A stretch of DNA of 64,000 nt from Curvularia sp. ZM96 (taxonomy: Eukaryota > Ascomycota > Dothideomycetes > Pleosporales > Pleosporaceae): assembly GCA_022457065.1 (NCBI GenBank), contig JAJGBQ010000007.1, forward strand, positions 186,001 to 250,000. The letters are read 5' to 3'. The notes under the pieces were generated by a model. It was not told where the DNA came from. It made no database searches and saw only the letters and a program-made list of their open reading frames with translations. A program made the position numbers and the translations under genes. Below, one piece after another: positions 36,211 through 47,111 of the stretch (positions are counted from its first letter, which is position 1; every line of letters begins with the position of its first letter).

Positions 36211-37695
36211 ATGGCAATATCGCCAGCGATCCGTATTGCGCCCTCGCGTGCAGCAAGGGCTCTCAACTTGCTCCGTACCGTACAATACACACACCCTCCA
36301 TCATGCCCTTGCCATTCGAATCCCAACTACCATCAATCATCTGCCACAGTGCAGCAGGCACGCCGACACCTGGCTACGCCTCTAGATCACTCCCAGCAGA
36401 AAGAATATGCATTCGAAATGGCAGCCTCTAGCATCCGATTTGGACCGGGGTGCACAAAAGAAGTGGGCATGGACTTCAAAAACATGGGCAGCAAGCGTGT
36501 CATGGTCGTCACAGACGAAAACGTAAGAAAGCTGGATGCAATGAAGCAGGTCATCGAAGGACTAGAAAGAGAGGGTGTGACATATGAGATCTTCGATAAG
36601 GTCAGGGTAGAGCCAAAGGACCACAGCATAAAAGAGGCCATCGAGTTCTCAAAGCCATGGAGGCCAGACTCCTTCCTGGCTGTTGGCGGTGGAAGTGTAA
36701 TTGACACTGCCAAACTGATGAATCTCTACACCACGTTTCCTGAGGCCGACTTCCTCGACTTTGTCAATGCCCCACTGGGCAAGGGAATGCCCATTCCTTC
36801 AAAGCTCTTCCCACTCATTGCGGTTCCCACAACTGCTGGAACCGGCTCGGAGACGACTGGTACAGCAATCTTCGATTTGGTTTCCAAGCGGGCTAAGACT
36901 GGTATCGCGCATCGCAACCTGAAGCCCACACTCGGCATAGTAGACCCGATCAACACGCGCACCATGCCGTCTGCTGTCCACGCGTCTTCGGGTCTCGACG
37001 TCCTTTGCCATTCCCTGGAATCTTGGACTGCGATACCCTACTATGAGCGCACTCCCCGACCTACCAACCCTATCAACCGTCCTGCGTACCAAGGCGCGAA
37101 CCCCATCTCCGACATCTTTTCTCTAAAGGCATTGAGGGATACGGTCAAGTATCTCCCACGTGCTGTCAAAGACCCCGAAGACCACGAGGCGCAGTCACAA
37201 ATGCTCCTAGCTGCAACGCTTGCAGGTGTCGGTTTCGGTAACGCAGGTGTCCATCTATGCCACGGAATGTCGTATCCAATCTCTGGCCAGAACCCTGGAT
37301 ACAAGCACGCAGGATACAACGTGGATCACCCCATTATTCCGCACGGAGTCAGTGTCGCAGTGACCGCGCCTGCAGTATTCAAGTTCACCGCCGCATCCAA
37401 CCCAGAGCGTCATTTGGCCGCGGCCGAAGCCTTTGGTGTGGATATTTCAAACGTCAAGGCAGAGAGCGCGGGAGAGGTACTGAGCGAGGCCCTAGCAGAG
37501 TTTCTCATCAAGCTCGGTGATCAACCTCGAGGGCTGAAGGAGCTTGGATTTGGAAAGGAGCATCTGGACCAGCTCGTCGAAGGCACCATTCCACAAGCGC
37601 GGGTGCTGATGTTGGCTCCTAATTTGGAGATGCAGAACGTTGATGCGGAGAGGGAGCAGTTGCGTGGTTTATTTGAAGAAGCAATGGAGTATTGA
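36211..37695 (+). CDS. Mitochondrial hydroxyacid-oxoacid transhydrogenase (ADHFE1-like)
   Basis: Iron-containing (group III) alcohol dehydrogenase family member of the ADHFE1/HOT type, which oxidises 4-hydroxybutyrate while reducing 2-oxoglutarate. Single exon, 494 residues; an in-frame ATG nine codons upstream (36184) is an alternative start. The N-terminus is Arg/Ala/Ser-rich without acidic residues (AISPAIRIAPSRAARALNLL), a mitochondrial import signal. Nucleotide-binding motifs GGGSVIDTAK and TTAGTGSETT are present, and the metal ligands fit LDVLCHSLESW, GVHLCHGMSYPI and IIPHGVSVA. Length and motif order match the family. No operon-like partners nearby; likely part of mitochondrial hydroxyacid metabolism. 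Confidence 0.93.
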   Translation: MAISPAIRIAPSRAARALNLLRTVQYTHPPSCPCHSNPNYHQSSATVQQARRHLATPLDHSQQKEYAFEMAASSIRFGPGCTKEVGMDFKNMGSKRVMVVTDENVRKLDAMKQVIEGLEREGVTYEIFDKVRVEPKDHSIKEAIEFSKPWRPDSFLAVGGGSVIDTAKLMNLYTTFPEADFLDFVNAPLGKGMPIPSKLFPLIAVPTTAGTGSETTGTAIFDLVSKRAKTGIAHRNLKPTLGIVDPINTRTMPSAVHASSGLDVLCHSLESWTAIPYYERTPRPTNPINRPAYQGANPISDIFSLKALRDTVKYLPRAVKDPEDHEAQSQMLLAATLAGVGFGNAGVHLCHGMSYPISGQNPGYKHAGYNVDHPIIPHGVSVAVTAPAVFKFTAASNPERHLAAAEAFGVDISNVKAESAGEVLSEALAEFLIKLGDQPRGLKELGFGKEHLDQLVEGTIPQARVLMLAPNLEMQNVDAEREQLRGLFEEAMEY

Positions 37696-38390
37696 CGCGT
37701 TCGTGCTGGCGATTAAGTATGCAGCTTCTACTGTAAAATAAAATTAGTCGTCTTCTTCTATGCTATATGCGCATCAAACGCTCCAGCGAGTAAACAGTCG
37801 TGGTGCTACTAGCTGCATGTCAGATCATCAACTACCGGTAGGGGTGCGGAGAAAACTACACCTTGGCGAGGGCGATCACACGCGTTTCAGTCTCATCCCC
37901 CACGTCTTTTCCCCTCATTCGCGATTTTCACCACCGTGGACACTGTGTTTGATCTGCTTTAAATTGGTTCAAATGCCTGCTACATATACCGGTTGAATTC
38001 CCAGAAGATCATGAAATCTCAGGGACTCGAAAGTAGCGGATTGTCACGTGGTCTCCGAACGCACTCATGCACGGAGACATTCGACTTACGCAAGCACAAG
38101 AAAACAAATCATGATCTTCACACCCGGAATGTCGCAGCCCTAGCATCGTAGAACACGATGATTTAGTTTCGGGGCTGTGGAGAAGCAGCGGACCGTCTTA
38201 CGGTTGGTTTCATCTTACGTCCACAATCGTTTTGCGTTTCAACTAAGAACGCCCTTTTTGGACCTCAGTTTTTGTTATTTGTAGGAGGTAGCTGCTCCAT
38301 GTGTGCCTGATTATTCTTTGTGATTTCTTATTTTTACTTTCTAAATTCATCATTGTTTATTTACGATTTCTTTTATTTATTGTTTCCAAG
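37696..38390. other. Intergenic region before the SET gene
   Basis: 695 bp between two plus-strand genes. The 100 bp before 38391 are T-rich, as in many fungal promoters/leaders. Nothing else recognised. Confidence 0.35.
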
Positions 38391-39752
38391 ATGAGGTCTA
38401 CAATCGGGCTGGGCTTGGTTGGTGGAGCTCTAGCATTGAGGAGCGAGAAGATAGACTTCATTGCACAGCAGCAGGCTCTCCTGCCAGATGCGTGCCCATC
38501 AAACCACATCCTTCAAAACGAAGAATGTCGACCTACAGTTGAGAGCACATTGGTCCAATCAGCGCTCACTTTCGAGTCAAACGCCACACACATTGCCCCA
38601 TTCACATATTCGTTAGAAGAGTCTCGGAATCGGGCTTTGCAGACAGAGAATTTCCCATGGTCATTCTGGCCCGAATGCTTCACTGCAAGCAATGACTCCG
38701 ACCCCTTCTGCGTCTTCAGCAATACCGAGTTCGCATCAGGTCGCGGCATATCAATCGTTACGACGCATGCCATTGCCTCTTCTCTGCTAGAAAATGACGC
38801 ATTCAAGGACCCAGATGCCCTTGCCTACAGCAACAACTACGAGAACCCGCCTTTCTACGAACAAGTCTTCCCGGGCAAAGGAAGAGGTCTCGTAGCAAAC
38901 AGGACGCTGAACCGTGGCGACCAGATCTTCTCTTCAACCCCAATCCTCATCACAGACGACCTTGATGATCTCCCCGAGTCCGAACGCCTGGCCCTTTGGC
39001 ACCGTGCTGTCGCCGCCCTACCCCCAGCGACCCGCGACATCTTCTGGAGTCTTGCAGGACGCTCCTCAGAAGGCGAAACAGACGCCCACGAAGACCGCAT
39101 TACAACCAATTACTTCCAAATTAACGTCGACGGCAACCCGCTCTCTGGTCTCCTCCCAGAGATTGCCAGAATCAACCACGATTGCCGGCCTAACGCCGCC
39201 TACTTCTTCGACGCGGCGACGCTGACGCACCGTGTCCATGCCATCCGGCACATCTATCCCGGCGAGGAAATCACAATCACATACATCAACAACGAGGTTG
39301 CGCGTGATAAGCGCGTTCAGCGACTCAGTTGGAATTGGGGCTTCAAGTGCTCGTGCTCAGCGTGCAGTGCGCACCCACGGCTGATAGCGGAGTCGGATGC
39401 GCGACTGGTGCAGATGGAAAAGGTTACAGAGGTGCTGAATGACTGGTCGGAAACGTCCTCTGCGACGCCCGCGCATGCAGAGTTGCTGGTAAGCTTGTAC
39501 AAGCAGGAGAGGCTGCATGCTGGGCTGTCAACGGCGTATCAGCATGCTGCAGAGGTGTATAGTAGTTTTGGGATGAAGTGGGAGGCGGTTCGGTATGCGC
39601 GGCTGAGTCTTGAATGGAGCATGCTGGATAAGGGGTGGGGAGATAGCGATGTCGCGGCTATGACGAGGATGGCGACAGAGCCCGAGTCAACGTGGAGTTG
39701 GAACAGGAGACTAAGTTTGAAGCCGACGTGTGGGTGTGAAAAGATTCATTGA
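38391..39752 (+). CDS. SET-domain protein with secretory-type N-terminus
   Basis: Single-exon protein of 453 residues. The SET domain spans roughly 160-330: GKGRGLVANRTLNRGDQIF at its start, the pseudoknot RINHDCRPNAAYFF and GEEITITYIN, then a post-SET cysteine cluster CSCSACSAH; this is the SMYD-like/TPR-SET branch of lysine methyltransferases. The C-terminal part is helical and ends with a CGC motif. The N-terminus MRSTIGLGLVGGALALRS resembles a short signal sequence, followed by a Cys-containing region (CPSNH, NEECRP, and C's in WPECFTASND), which suggests extracytoplasmic folding. Start chosen at 38391 because the 30 codons before it, though open, are T-rich leader-like. Enzymatic activity and location are inferred. 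Confidence 0.85.
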   Translation: MRSTIGLGLVGGALALRSEKIDFIAQQQALLPDACPSNHILQNEECRPTVESTLVQSALTFESNATHIAPFTYSLEESRNRALQTENFPWSFWPECFTASNDSDPFCVFSNTEFASGRGISIVTTHAIASSLLENDAFKDPDALAYSNNYENPPFYEQVFPGKGRGLVANRTLNRGDQIFSSTPILITDDLDDLPESERLALWHRAVAALPPATRDIFWSLAGRSSEGETDAHEDRITTNYFQINVDGNPLSGLLPEIARINHDCRPNAAYFFDAATLTHRVHAIRHIYPGEEITITYINNEVARDKRVQRLSWNWGFKCSCSACSAHPRLIAESDARLVQMEKVTEVLNDWSETSSATPAHAELLVSLYKQERLHAGLSTAYQHAAEVYSSFGMKWEAVRYARLSLEWSMLDKGWGDSDVAAMTRMATEPESTWSWNRRLSLKPTCGCEKIH

Positions 39753-39934
39753 TGGATGATGAGAGCAAGACTTTCAAATCTCGGTATCCAACCGAGTAAC
39801 AGACTACTGATCTATAGTATTAAAGGTGGTTCGTTACTTAGCGATTATCTATCTAAGCTAAAAAAAATTAGGCAGAGGAAAAGAAAACAAGAAAGTACGA
39901 AGCTGGATATGCCCGCTACCCAATTTTAGCACTC

Positions 39935-41719
39935 TTAACTTTTTTGTATCTTAGCGCCCCTGACTTTTGTGTTGTACACGGTATTGCATTTGGTGTTCGA
40001 CTCAGATGCAGTAATCTTGAACGGCTCGCCAGCACAGTTGCCACCAGACTGGAAGCCACCGGCGTCGCAAAGCTGCTTGCCAGCTTGTGGTACGGAGCCC
40101 ATGAGCCGATCTGGGGCTTCGATGATGGTAGCCGCCATGCCGCCAATCAGATGAAAATCGACGTGACAGTGGAAAAACCACACACCGGGGTTGTCGGCCT
40201 TGAAACGAATAACAGCGTATCCGTGTGCTGGGACGACTATGCCGTCGCGCTTGGAGGGTACCTCTGGGAAGCCATCTTCTTGGCGATTCCAGGTTCCAGA
40301 GCCTTTGGCGACAATCTGGAAGACGTGACCATGGAGATGCATGGGATGTGGTCGGTCGTGCGGGTTGTGCATGTGGATCTGGACAACTTCTCCAAATTTG
40401 ACAATCCAAGGGTTGACACCAGAGCCGTACGTTGCAGGGTCCATGCTGCCGGTAGTCATAGCAGTATACAGCGTGGGAACCTTGGGAGGGACCCAAGGGT
40501 CAGCATTGAGGGGTGTGCGTGTTCCAATACCCGCGAAGTAAGTCTGGTTGGTGATGAATTCGATCCTGTTGTCCACGGGGGATAAGAGCTTCTGGCCATC
40601 GAGCGGTTTCACAGCAAAATCCTCTAGGACGCGGACATCTGCACGCTTCGGCATCTGGGACAATTCCCTCTCGACTTCCTCCAGCATGTCATAGATGATC
40701 TTGCCGATGACGGCAAACTCGTCCTTAACAGGCAAATCACCACTCAGCATGTCAGCGTCCATCTGCGCATACCAGTTGGAGGCGCCTGTTGGCTCATCCT
40801 GACCCTTGACCACCACAGCATAACTCTGGCCCGCGCAAAGAACGATTGAATCCGTTTCATGTGGCACGACCTGCACGCCATCGATTTCGACTACACTCAG
40901 TGGGTAATTGTCGATACGGAACTGGCCACATGCGACTGCGCCAGTGTTGACAATGCGGAGCAAGTATTTCTTGCCCTTCTTCAGCGTGATGTCGAAAGGC
41001 TTCTTGGCGTCATTAAAGAGAAAAGAATTAGGTGTGTCAAATACTGCCTCAGTATTATCCGGACTCATGTAGTCATTGATCATCTCAGGCATTGTCCGGT
41101 GGAACCTACAATCGGTCAGCGCAAGTGCATGTATGAATAGCGGTGTACGCACCAGTCCGACATGGATAAATGTAATTGTTTGTCAACCTTCAAGCTCTTC
41201 TCCCAGGCCCTGTCATGTACAATCATCTTGCCTCGAAGGCCATCCGGGTATTGGCCCTTTTCATGCGCATGGTACCAATGTGTTCCAGCAGGATTTGCGA
41301 TGAATGTGTAGGTATAGGATTGCCCAGGTTGAATAGGGCATTGTGTGATCCCACTAGGGCCATCGGAGATTTGTGTGCCTGCCTGCCAGATACCGTGGAA
41401 ATGAAGAGACGTAGTCTGATCAGGGAGTTTGTTGTGCACCGTAACAGACACTGTATCGCCTACATCGCACTCGATAGTGGGAATAGGCCATTTACCGTTG
41501 ATTCCTATGACTTGCCTCGAGAAGCCATCAGGGGCAGCCTGGGGCTTATGAGAATTGTTCAACTATACAAATGAGGGAAACTATGCAACTTCTCCAAACT
41601 GAGTAGCATAGAACTTTTGCACTTACCGTCACATAACCAACATTAAATTCGTAGCTGACCGTCTTAGCATACGCCGCTAGGGCGCAACCTAAGAAACATA
41701 CAGCTTGGGGGAGATGCAT
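39935..41719 (-). CDS. Multicopper oxidase, Fet3-like, secreted
   Basis: Three-cupredoxin multicopper oxidase of 557 residues from exons 41719-41627, 41562-41153 and 41105-39935. All four copper motifs are present: LHFHGIWQ, HWYHAHEKG, HPMHLHGHVFQ and HCHVDFHL. The segments SDGPSGITQCPI and GQYPDGLRGKMIVHD resemble Fet3-type ferroxidases and Abr1-type pigment oxidases more than classical laccases. A signal peptide is likely (MHLPQAVCFLGCALAAYA). There is no C-terminal membrane helix, so unlike yeast Fet3 the enzyme would be released, and no iron permease gene lies beside it. Substrate (iron, phenols or melanin precursors) cannot be told from sequence. Confidence 0.9.
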
Positions 41720-44316
41720 CGTTGTTGGGGGGAGAGGGCAACGACGCAACGCAAAATGACATGTAAGGGTAGTGGTGTAAGGAAGTAATATAAGTATGGG
41801 CACGGGGGGTTCCACAAGAAACAGTCCGTGTCCTCGATCTCTAATCTGAGACTCATCGGTCGGATGCTGTCTACGCACAATCAATATTCCTAAAACCTGT
41901 GCCCCTGTGCGAGGAGCGATCATTTGCTAGACAAAGCGTGCAGCCATCCCAGAAAGGGTAGTGTATGTGCTCAGCAACAACGAAGACGCATGTTGAGATC
42001 TGATCACATGGCCGGGGCGGTGATCGACTAGATTAGGGTTTCCTTGTGAATCCAGAAATGGTTGTATGTTAACCTCGACTGTAGCGTTATACATGGGGAG
42101 GACGATTAATATTTGTCTACCACGTTGATTTCCGTACCATAAACCCCGAATTGAGGCTCACATGCGGCCATCTCAGCCACGGTTCGTAGCTGGCCCCTTT
42201 TCCAGCCGTGACACGATTGCAGCAGGGTGACGAGGAAAAGAAACGAAGTAGAAGCTACGTGCGTCGAAAGAATGCTGTGTTAGCACACTTGGGCTAGGAA
42301 CAGGCTAGTGCGGCTCAATGGGTCGAGCTTAGCGTCGATCTCGGGACTAACACCGACTCGCTTGTTGGACTTCGGAAATGCGTGGGAGAGCCGGCGTTGC
42401 TGAGCGTATTCGATACGGACACTAGTCCAAGACCTAATGACTGTACTTCTTTTTCAGAAACTGCCAGAAGCTCGCCACGCCCTGGATCGGTGTTACAAGT
42501 TAGCCAAAAGACGAATAGTTTGATGCATCTCGGTAGTTGCTACAAATGAGCGTGCCTGTGACGACATGTTTGTTGCAGATCTAAATCCGTCTGGTGTTTG
42601 CTTATTTCCAAGGCCTGGGGTATTCAACAAACTGACCACGAAATGAAACGACAGGCCGTTCCCTGCGTGCATGTGCATCTAGAACTTCCGTGTGAAGTTC
42701 CTCGCTGATCCTTGCATGAAACGGCGGTGGCAAACCAGAGCTGTTGGCAAGTATATCTTGACAGCGCTTGCGCACGTAGATGTTTTAATGCCATCGCAGA
42801 GTGCTCGCGTGCTCATCGAGGTAGCGGTGTTCAGTGATCTGCTGACTCAACCAGATACGTGGCTTGCAGGGAACCCGAGAGGTTAACCGTAACTGCGCTG
42901 CAGGAACCATGCGCATTGAAATCAACACATACATCGGAGGGCGGTATGCAGACCATTTGCCCAGCAGATTTGTGGATATTAGGGCAATCGGAATGAGAAT
43001 GACGGTTCCGGGACCCGCAGGGTTTCGTAACGTGTGCGACGTTGAACTTGGCGGCCAAAAGGGAGACGATGAATGAACCTGCTCTGGTATCGTAAAGTTC
43101 AAGAGCTGTAACTGATCCAGTTGACTGCAAGCTCGCCTTCTACTCTGATCTAAGAGAGATACAAGCAGACCAAAGAAACGGTCCTGTGACCTCATGGTCA
43201 GCATAGGCTGGGGCGGGCATGAGATTGTTGACCCAACTGCTCGGATGCAGCTGATGGGCGGAAAAAGCAGAAGGCCGAGGCTCCGAGCTTGCGCAACACC
43301 ACGATAGGGGACGCATTGCACCTCAACATATCGACGATGGCATTCTGTTCTCGATGAACGTTGACAAAATTGCATGTACCTGTGCTTTTATTAACTGGTT
43401 GCCTTCGCTTATGTAGTGTGACATGCAGGATGCCAGCACACTGCAGATGGATATGTACTGTGCGGTGAGATGGAGTGACATTAAGCAAGCCATGGTAGAC
43501 TCTGTGGTCTAGGAATTAAAGAGGACATTCTGTTGCAGAACGAGGTGTCACTTGGATTCTGCTGCTAGCTGTTACCCACTCTTTGCATGGTGAAATCTTC
43601 TCAAACAACGACAGAGACAAGCACATATATAGCGATCGTTCCTAGGGTATGGCCGCAAACATCATCTAACAAGTGCCATACAAGGATATTTAATCGCCTT
43701 CTGGGTGTGTTTCGATGGTGTGTTTGAACAATATGATGTCCGCGAGTAGCGTAATTCACTCCCTGCCTCGGACACACAGCGCGCTACACATGTCCACACC
43801 AAGACAGCGGAGCATCTAGACATCATCAGTTAGAGTTTAATTCATCATACTCAAACGTGCTTCGCCCACCAAACACTACGCGTATCCTGCCCACTACCAT
43901 CAAGTATACTCTCGGATCGGCGGTCTTGGCAACCGAGGATGACACCGCTAAACTCCTTTGAGTCGGCCTTGCGAACATAGTACCACTTCGGAGTCCCCCA
44001 CGTCCTACAAATCGGATATTCGGACATTGATCTTCTGCTCCGCGCTGATGAGATGTATTCTGGGTAGAACTGCGCCTCTGTGTAGATCCACAAAGTCGCC
44101 GACGAGGAGAAACCTTGGTAAGAGGTGCGGAATGGGCATTCGTCCGAAAAAAATGTCAGAGGATATAAGGAATCCAGGTATTCCGCTTGACTATATCCAA
44201 TATCAACACCACAGTTTAGTTCGGAATTCCTCGATACTTCTCGAAATATCTTTTCTTCATTCTGGTCGAACGAAGTACGCAGCTGTTCTTGATAAATCCA
44301 AAACACAACATCCACC
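41720..44316. other. Long divergent intergenic region
   Basis: About 2.6 kb between the multicopper oxidase and RTA1-like genes, with no recognised gene. A 166-codon minus frame at 43851-44351 overlaps the RTA1-like start and has no family match I know. Expected to contain both promoters. Confidence 0.35.
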
Positions 44317-45318
44317 ATGACGATCCCGCCTCCAGCACCCGATTCGTGCAAACAGGTTGGCCCCGAGCCATGTACAGTTGAGGCTACAATCCTAGGATAC
44401 TACCCAGATATCGGCGTCAACGCGGCGTATGCGGGTTTCTTTGGCGTTTGCGCTCTTCTTCACATTCTCCTGGGACTTCGGTACAAGACATGGTCGTACG
44501 CGGTAGGTCTCTTTGCTCGATAATATCTGGGTTCGACTCTTCTGACAGTTGCACAGGCTGCTCTGAGTCTTGGCTGCGTAGGCGAGACCGTCGGGTATGT
44601 GGGCCGAATCATCATGTGGGATAATCCGTACGATGAAGCTGGGTTCCAGATGCAGATTTGCTGTCTGATCATCTCGCCTGCTTTCGTATCTGCGGGTATC
44701 TACTTGACGCTCAAGCACCTCGTCATCAACTTTGGCGAGTCTTGGTCACGCATACGGCCAGCGTGGTATACATACATTTTCATTGCAGGAGACTTCGTGT
44801 CGTTGGTGCTACAGGGTGTGGGCGGTGGCCTGGCTGCAACTGCGGAATTTGGCAGTGAGGAACAAGACATCGGCACAGACATCATGATTGCTGGTGTTAT
44901 TTGGCAAGTCGTCACGCTGACCGTCTTTGGCTTCCTGCTCATCGAATACGGGATCCGAACGTACCGCCATCGTGCGGAGCTTTCAGCCGAGGCAAAAGCG
45001 CTATTGGCGAAGAAGTCATTCCGATGCTTCATCTTTGCCATTGCGCTGGCGTTCTTGACCATTTTTGCGCGATGTGTATACCGCATTCCCGAGCTTGCGT
45101 TCGGCTGGAGGAGTGAGCTGATGCGCGAAGAGTTGGAGTTTATCATCCTAGAGGGAGCCATGATTGTCACGGCCGTGACAGTGCTGACCATCTTCCACCC
45201 TGGCTACTGCTTCCCCGCCCTGGGAAACGGAAGCAAAAAGAGCACATCTATCCGGGGCAAGAGCATCTACGAGGATGAGGATGTGGAGATGATGCCTGCT
45301 CGGGCTCAATCATCTTGA
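44317..45318 (+). CDS. RTA1-like seven-transmembrane protein
   Basis: Fungal RTA1/RSB1 family membrane protein (lipid-translocating exporter/aminocholesterol-resistance group). Exons 44317-44502 and 44557-45318, giving 315 residues. About seven hydrophobic segments are visible, starting with AAYAGFFGVCALLHILLGL, then AALSLGCVGETVGYVGRIIM, ICCLIISPAFVSAGIYLTL, YIFIAGDFVSLVLQGVGGGL (the family's D...Q..GGG signature), IMIAGVIWQVVTLTVFGFLL, CFIFAIALAFLTIFARCVYR and the last helix ending VLTIFHPGYCFP. The tail is polar and acidic (SIYEDEDVEMM), cytosolic. Members give resistance to lipophilic compounds or sphingoid bases; the substrate here is unknown. Confidence 0.95.
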
Positions 45319-47111
45319 CGGTTGGGATATTGAGTGATTTTCTTTTCATGTGGAGAACTTCTTGGAGAGTCATCGGAAGGCTTGGACATGACTGGTTCAG
45401 ACTGTGTACATGTGTTGAAGTCGACGCGCAGGAGTTTTCTTTTGTTTATAAAGAGCATTGTACCCGGTGTTTTGGATTTGCATTCGACATGGCATTCTGG
45501 TCGACACGGAGTAGAATACAGAAAATGTTTCTCATGTTGTTTCATAACCACCCCCCATCTTGCAGTGCCTGGCTCTTTGGTTTGTTTTTGTTTTCCATGA
45601 ACAGTCGCGAGACGGATCCGGTCGGGATCAATTGGTAGCTCGTGTCAAAGACAATGTGCCAGAACAGTCACCGAACGGCTCGACGCGAGGAGGGCCCGAG
45701 TCAGCGGCAGGCGAAACAGGGCAGGAGGCGCGGAAAGCTTGGCAGGCAAGAAAGCCGATGCGAGTGGGTGCGCGTCAGCAGTACGCGTGTTAGTACATAT
45801 GTCGGTAGTATCACTTGAGGATGGCGTGCAGGAGATGACATTGTTCTCGCTAAAGACTGCGCGATGGGACGACCCGGAGCTAGAGCAACGCCTAAGCGTC
45901 TGGCCAATTGCACGCACACGTCTCCTGTCCAGGCCGTATTGGGATGCGCCGCGGGTTGTCGTCTGCTATGTGGCGTTGTGGTGTTCTGGCTGCAGCTATG
46001 ACGTCAATCGTGGCACCCGCGTATTTGAACCACGTCCACCATGCTTCCAGACAAGCTCACCTTTTTTCTCTGCTCTGCGTCTTCTTGGGATTTTTGGTGG
46101 TTGACATGTCCCGACCATGACACGGCATTGTGCACCGCTCGCTCAGGGAGCCCTGGCACCCAGCTAACCACCAGCGCGCAATCTGCTGCTCGATGCTGAC
46201 TGACAATACAGCCGCCAATCGCGACCTTCTCACTCAGGACTAGCATACCGTTTCATTTTATAGTGACGGCCGCCCGACGTCACTCTGTTGTACCGTGCGA
46301 GGACATGTTCGCTTTGGACGAACCGGCCCGGATAGGAATAGCGCCGCCAGCCTCATCCAGCCTCACCCACGACTCGTCACCACTCGATGCTGGCGGCCCA
46401 ACGACCCAACGACCCAACGCCTCCTGACCTGACGGCAGCATTCGCAACATCCGGGCCCGCCCCAAGGCTAGCAACTAGTCCCTCGAGTGTCGCGGCAGGG
46501 CAGGGCAGGGCTGAGCTGGGCAGGGCAGGGCAGACCTGGAATCTGGAACTCATCCGGACGGCCATAGCCACAGTTGTACCGCCGAAGCTAGTCCTGCAGC
46601 TGAGGCGTACAAGCAGAGCACTGTTGGGGGCCCCTTTGTAACTTGATGGGTGTCTCCTGGCTGTCGTCCCAAGACGTCGACGTCTTGGAGATCTTGAGGC
46701 TGCCTGATCGCACGTGAGCTGATGCCATCCGCCCCCTCATTGGCTAGGAAACCATCTCCGCAGCATGTTTTTTATCGGCGATTTGTACCGAGGAAGCGCT
46801 ACTGGTCGCGATTCCCATTGCACAGGGCGGGACAAGAGGCACAGTAAGAACAAGAGGCGGAATTTTGAGCCCACGACGGCGAGCGAGCGTGGCTCTCGAC
46901 ATCGAAACGTGGCGACAAGGCCTTCCGATGCAGCCAACCTCAACGGCCGCCGCCGCCCCTCGACTATCAAGTCCGCGGACCTGCGACCAGCACATAGTCA
47001 CTGGCGCGAGCTCGTCGCCCATCGCCAAGCCTCGTCTGGCTCCACTACCATCATCAACCTGGGGGCTTCTGTGAACTGCACACTTCACCCACGCCCCCAC
47101 TGCCTGCAGAA
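45319..47111. other. Intergenic region with GGGCA microsatellite
   Basis: About 1.8 kb between plus-strand genes. A (GGGCA)n-like tract lies at 46494-46536 and three CCCAACGA copies near 46397-46418. Frames here are GC-rich and not gene-like. The last several hundred bases should be the transcription-factor promoter. Confidence 0.4.
46494..46536. repeat. GGGCA simple repeat
   Basis: Imperfect tandem copies of GGGCA interrupted by CTGAGCT. Simple-sequence repeat in non-coding DNA. Confidence 0.8.

Noticed and set aside
43851..44351. 166-codon minus-strand frame near the RTA1-like gene
   Set aside because: It overlaps the RTA1-like start codon and leader, matches no family I know, and has no clear splice or conservation support.
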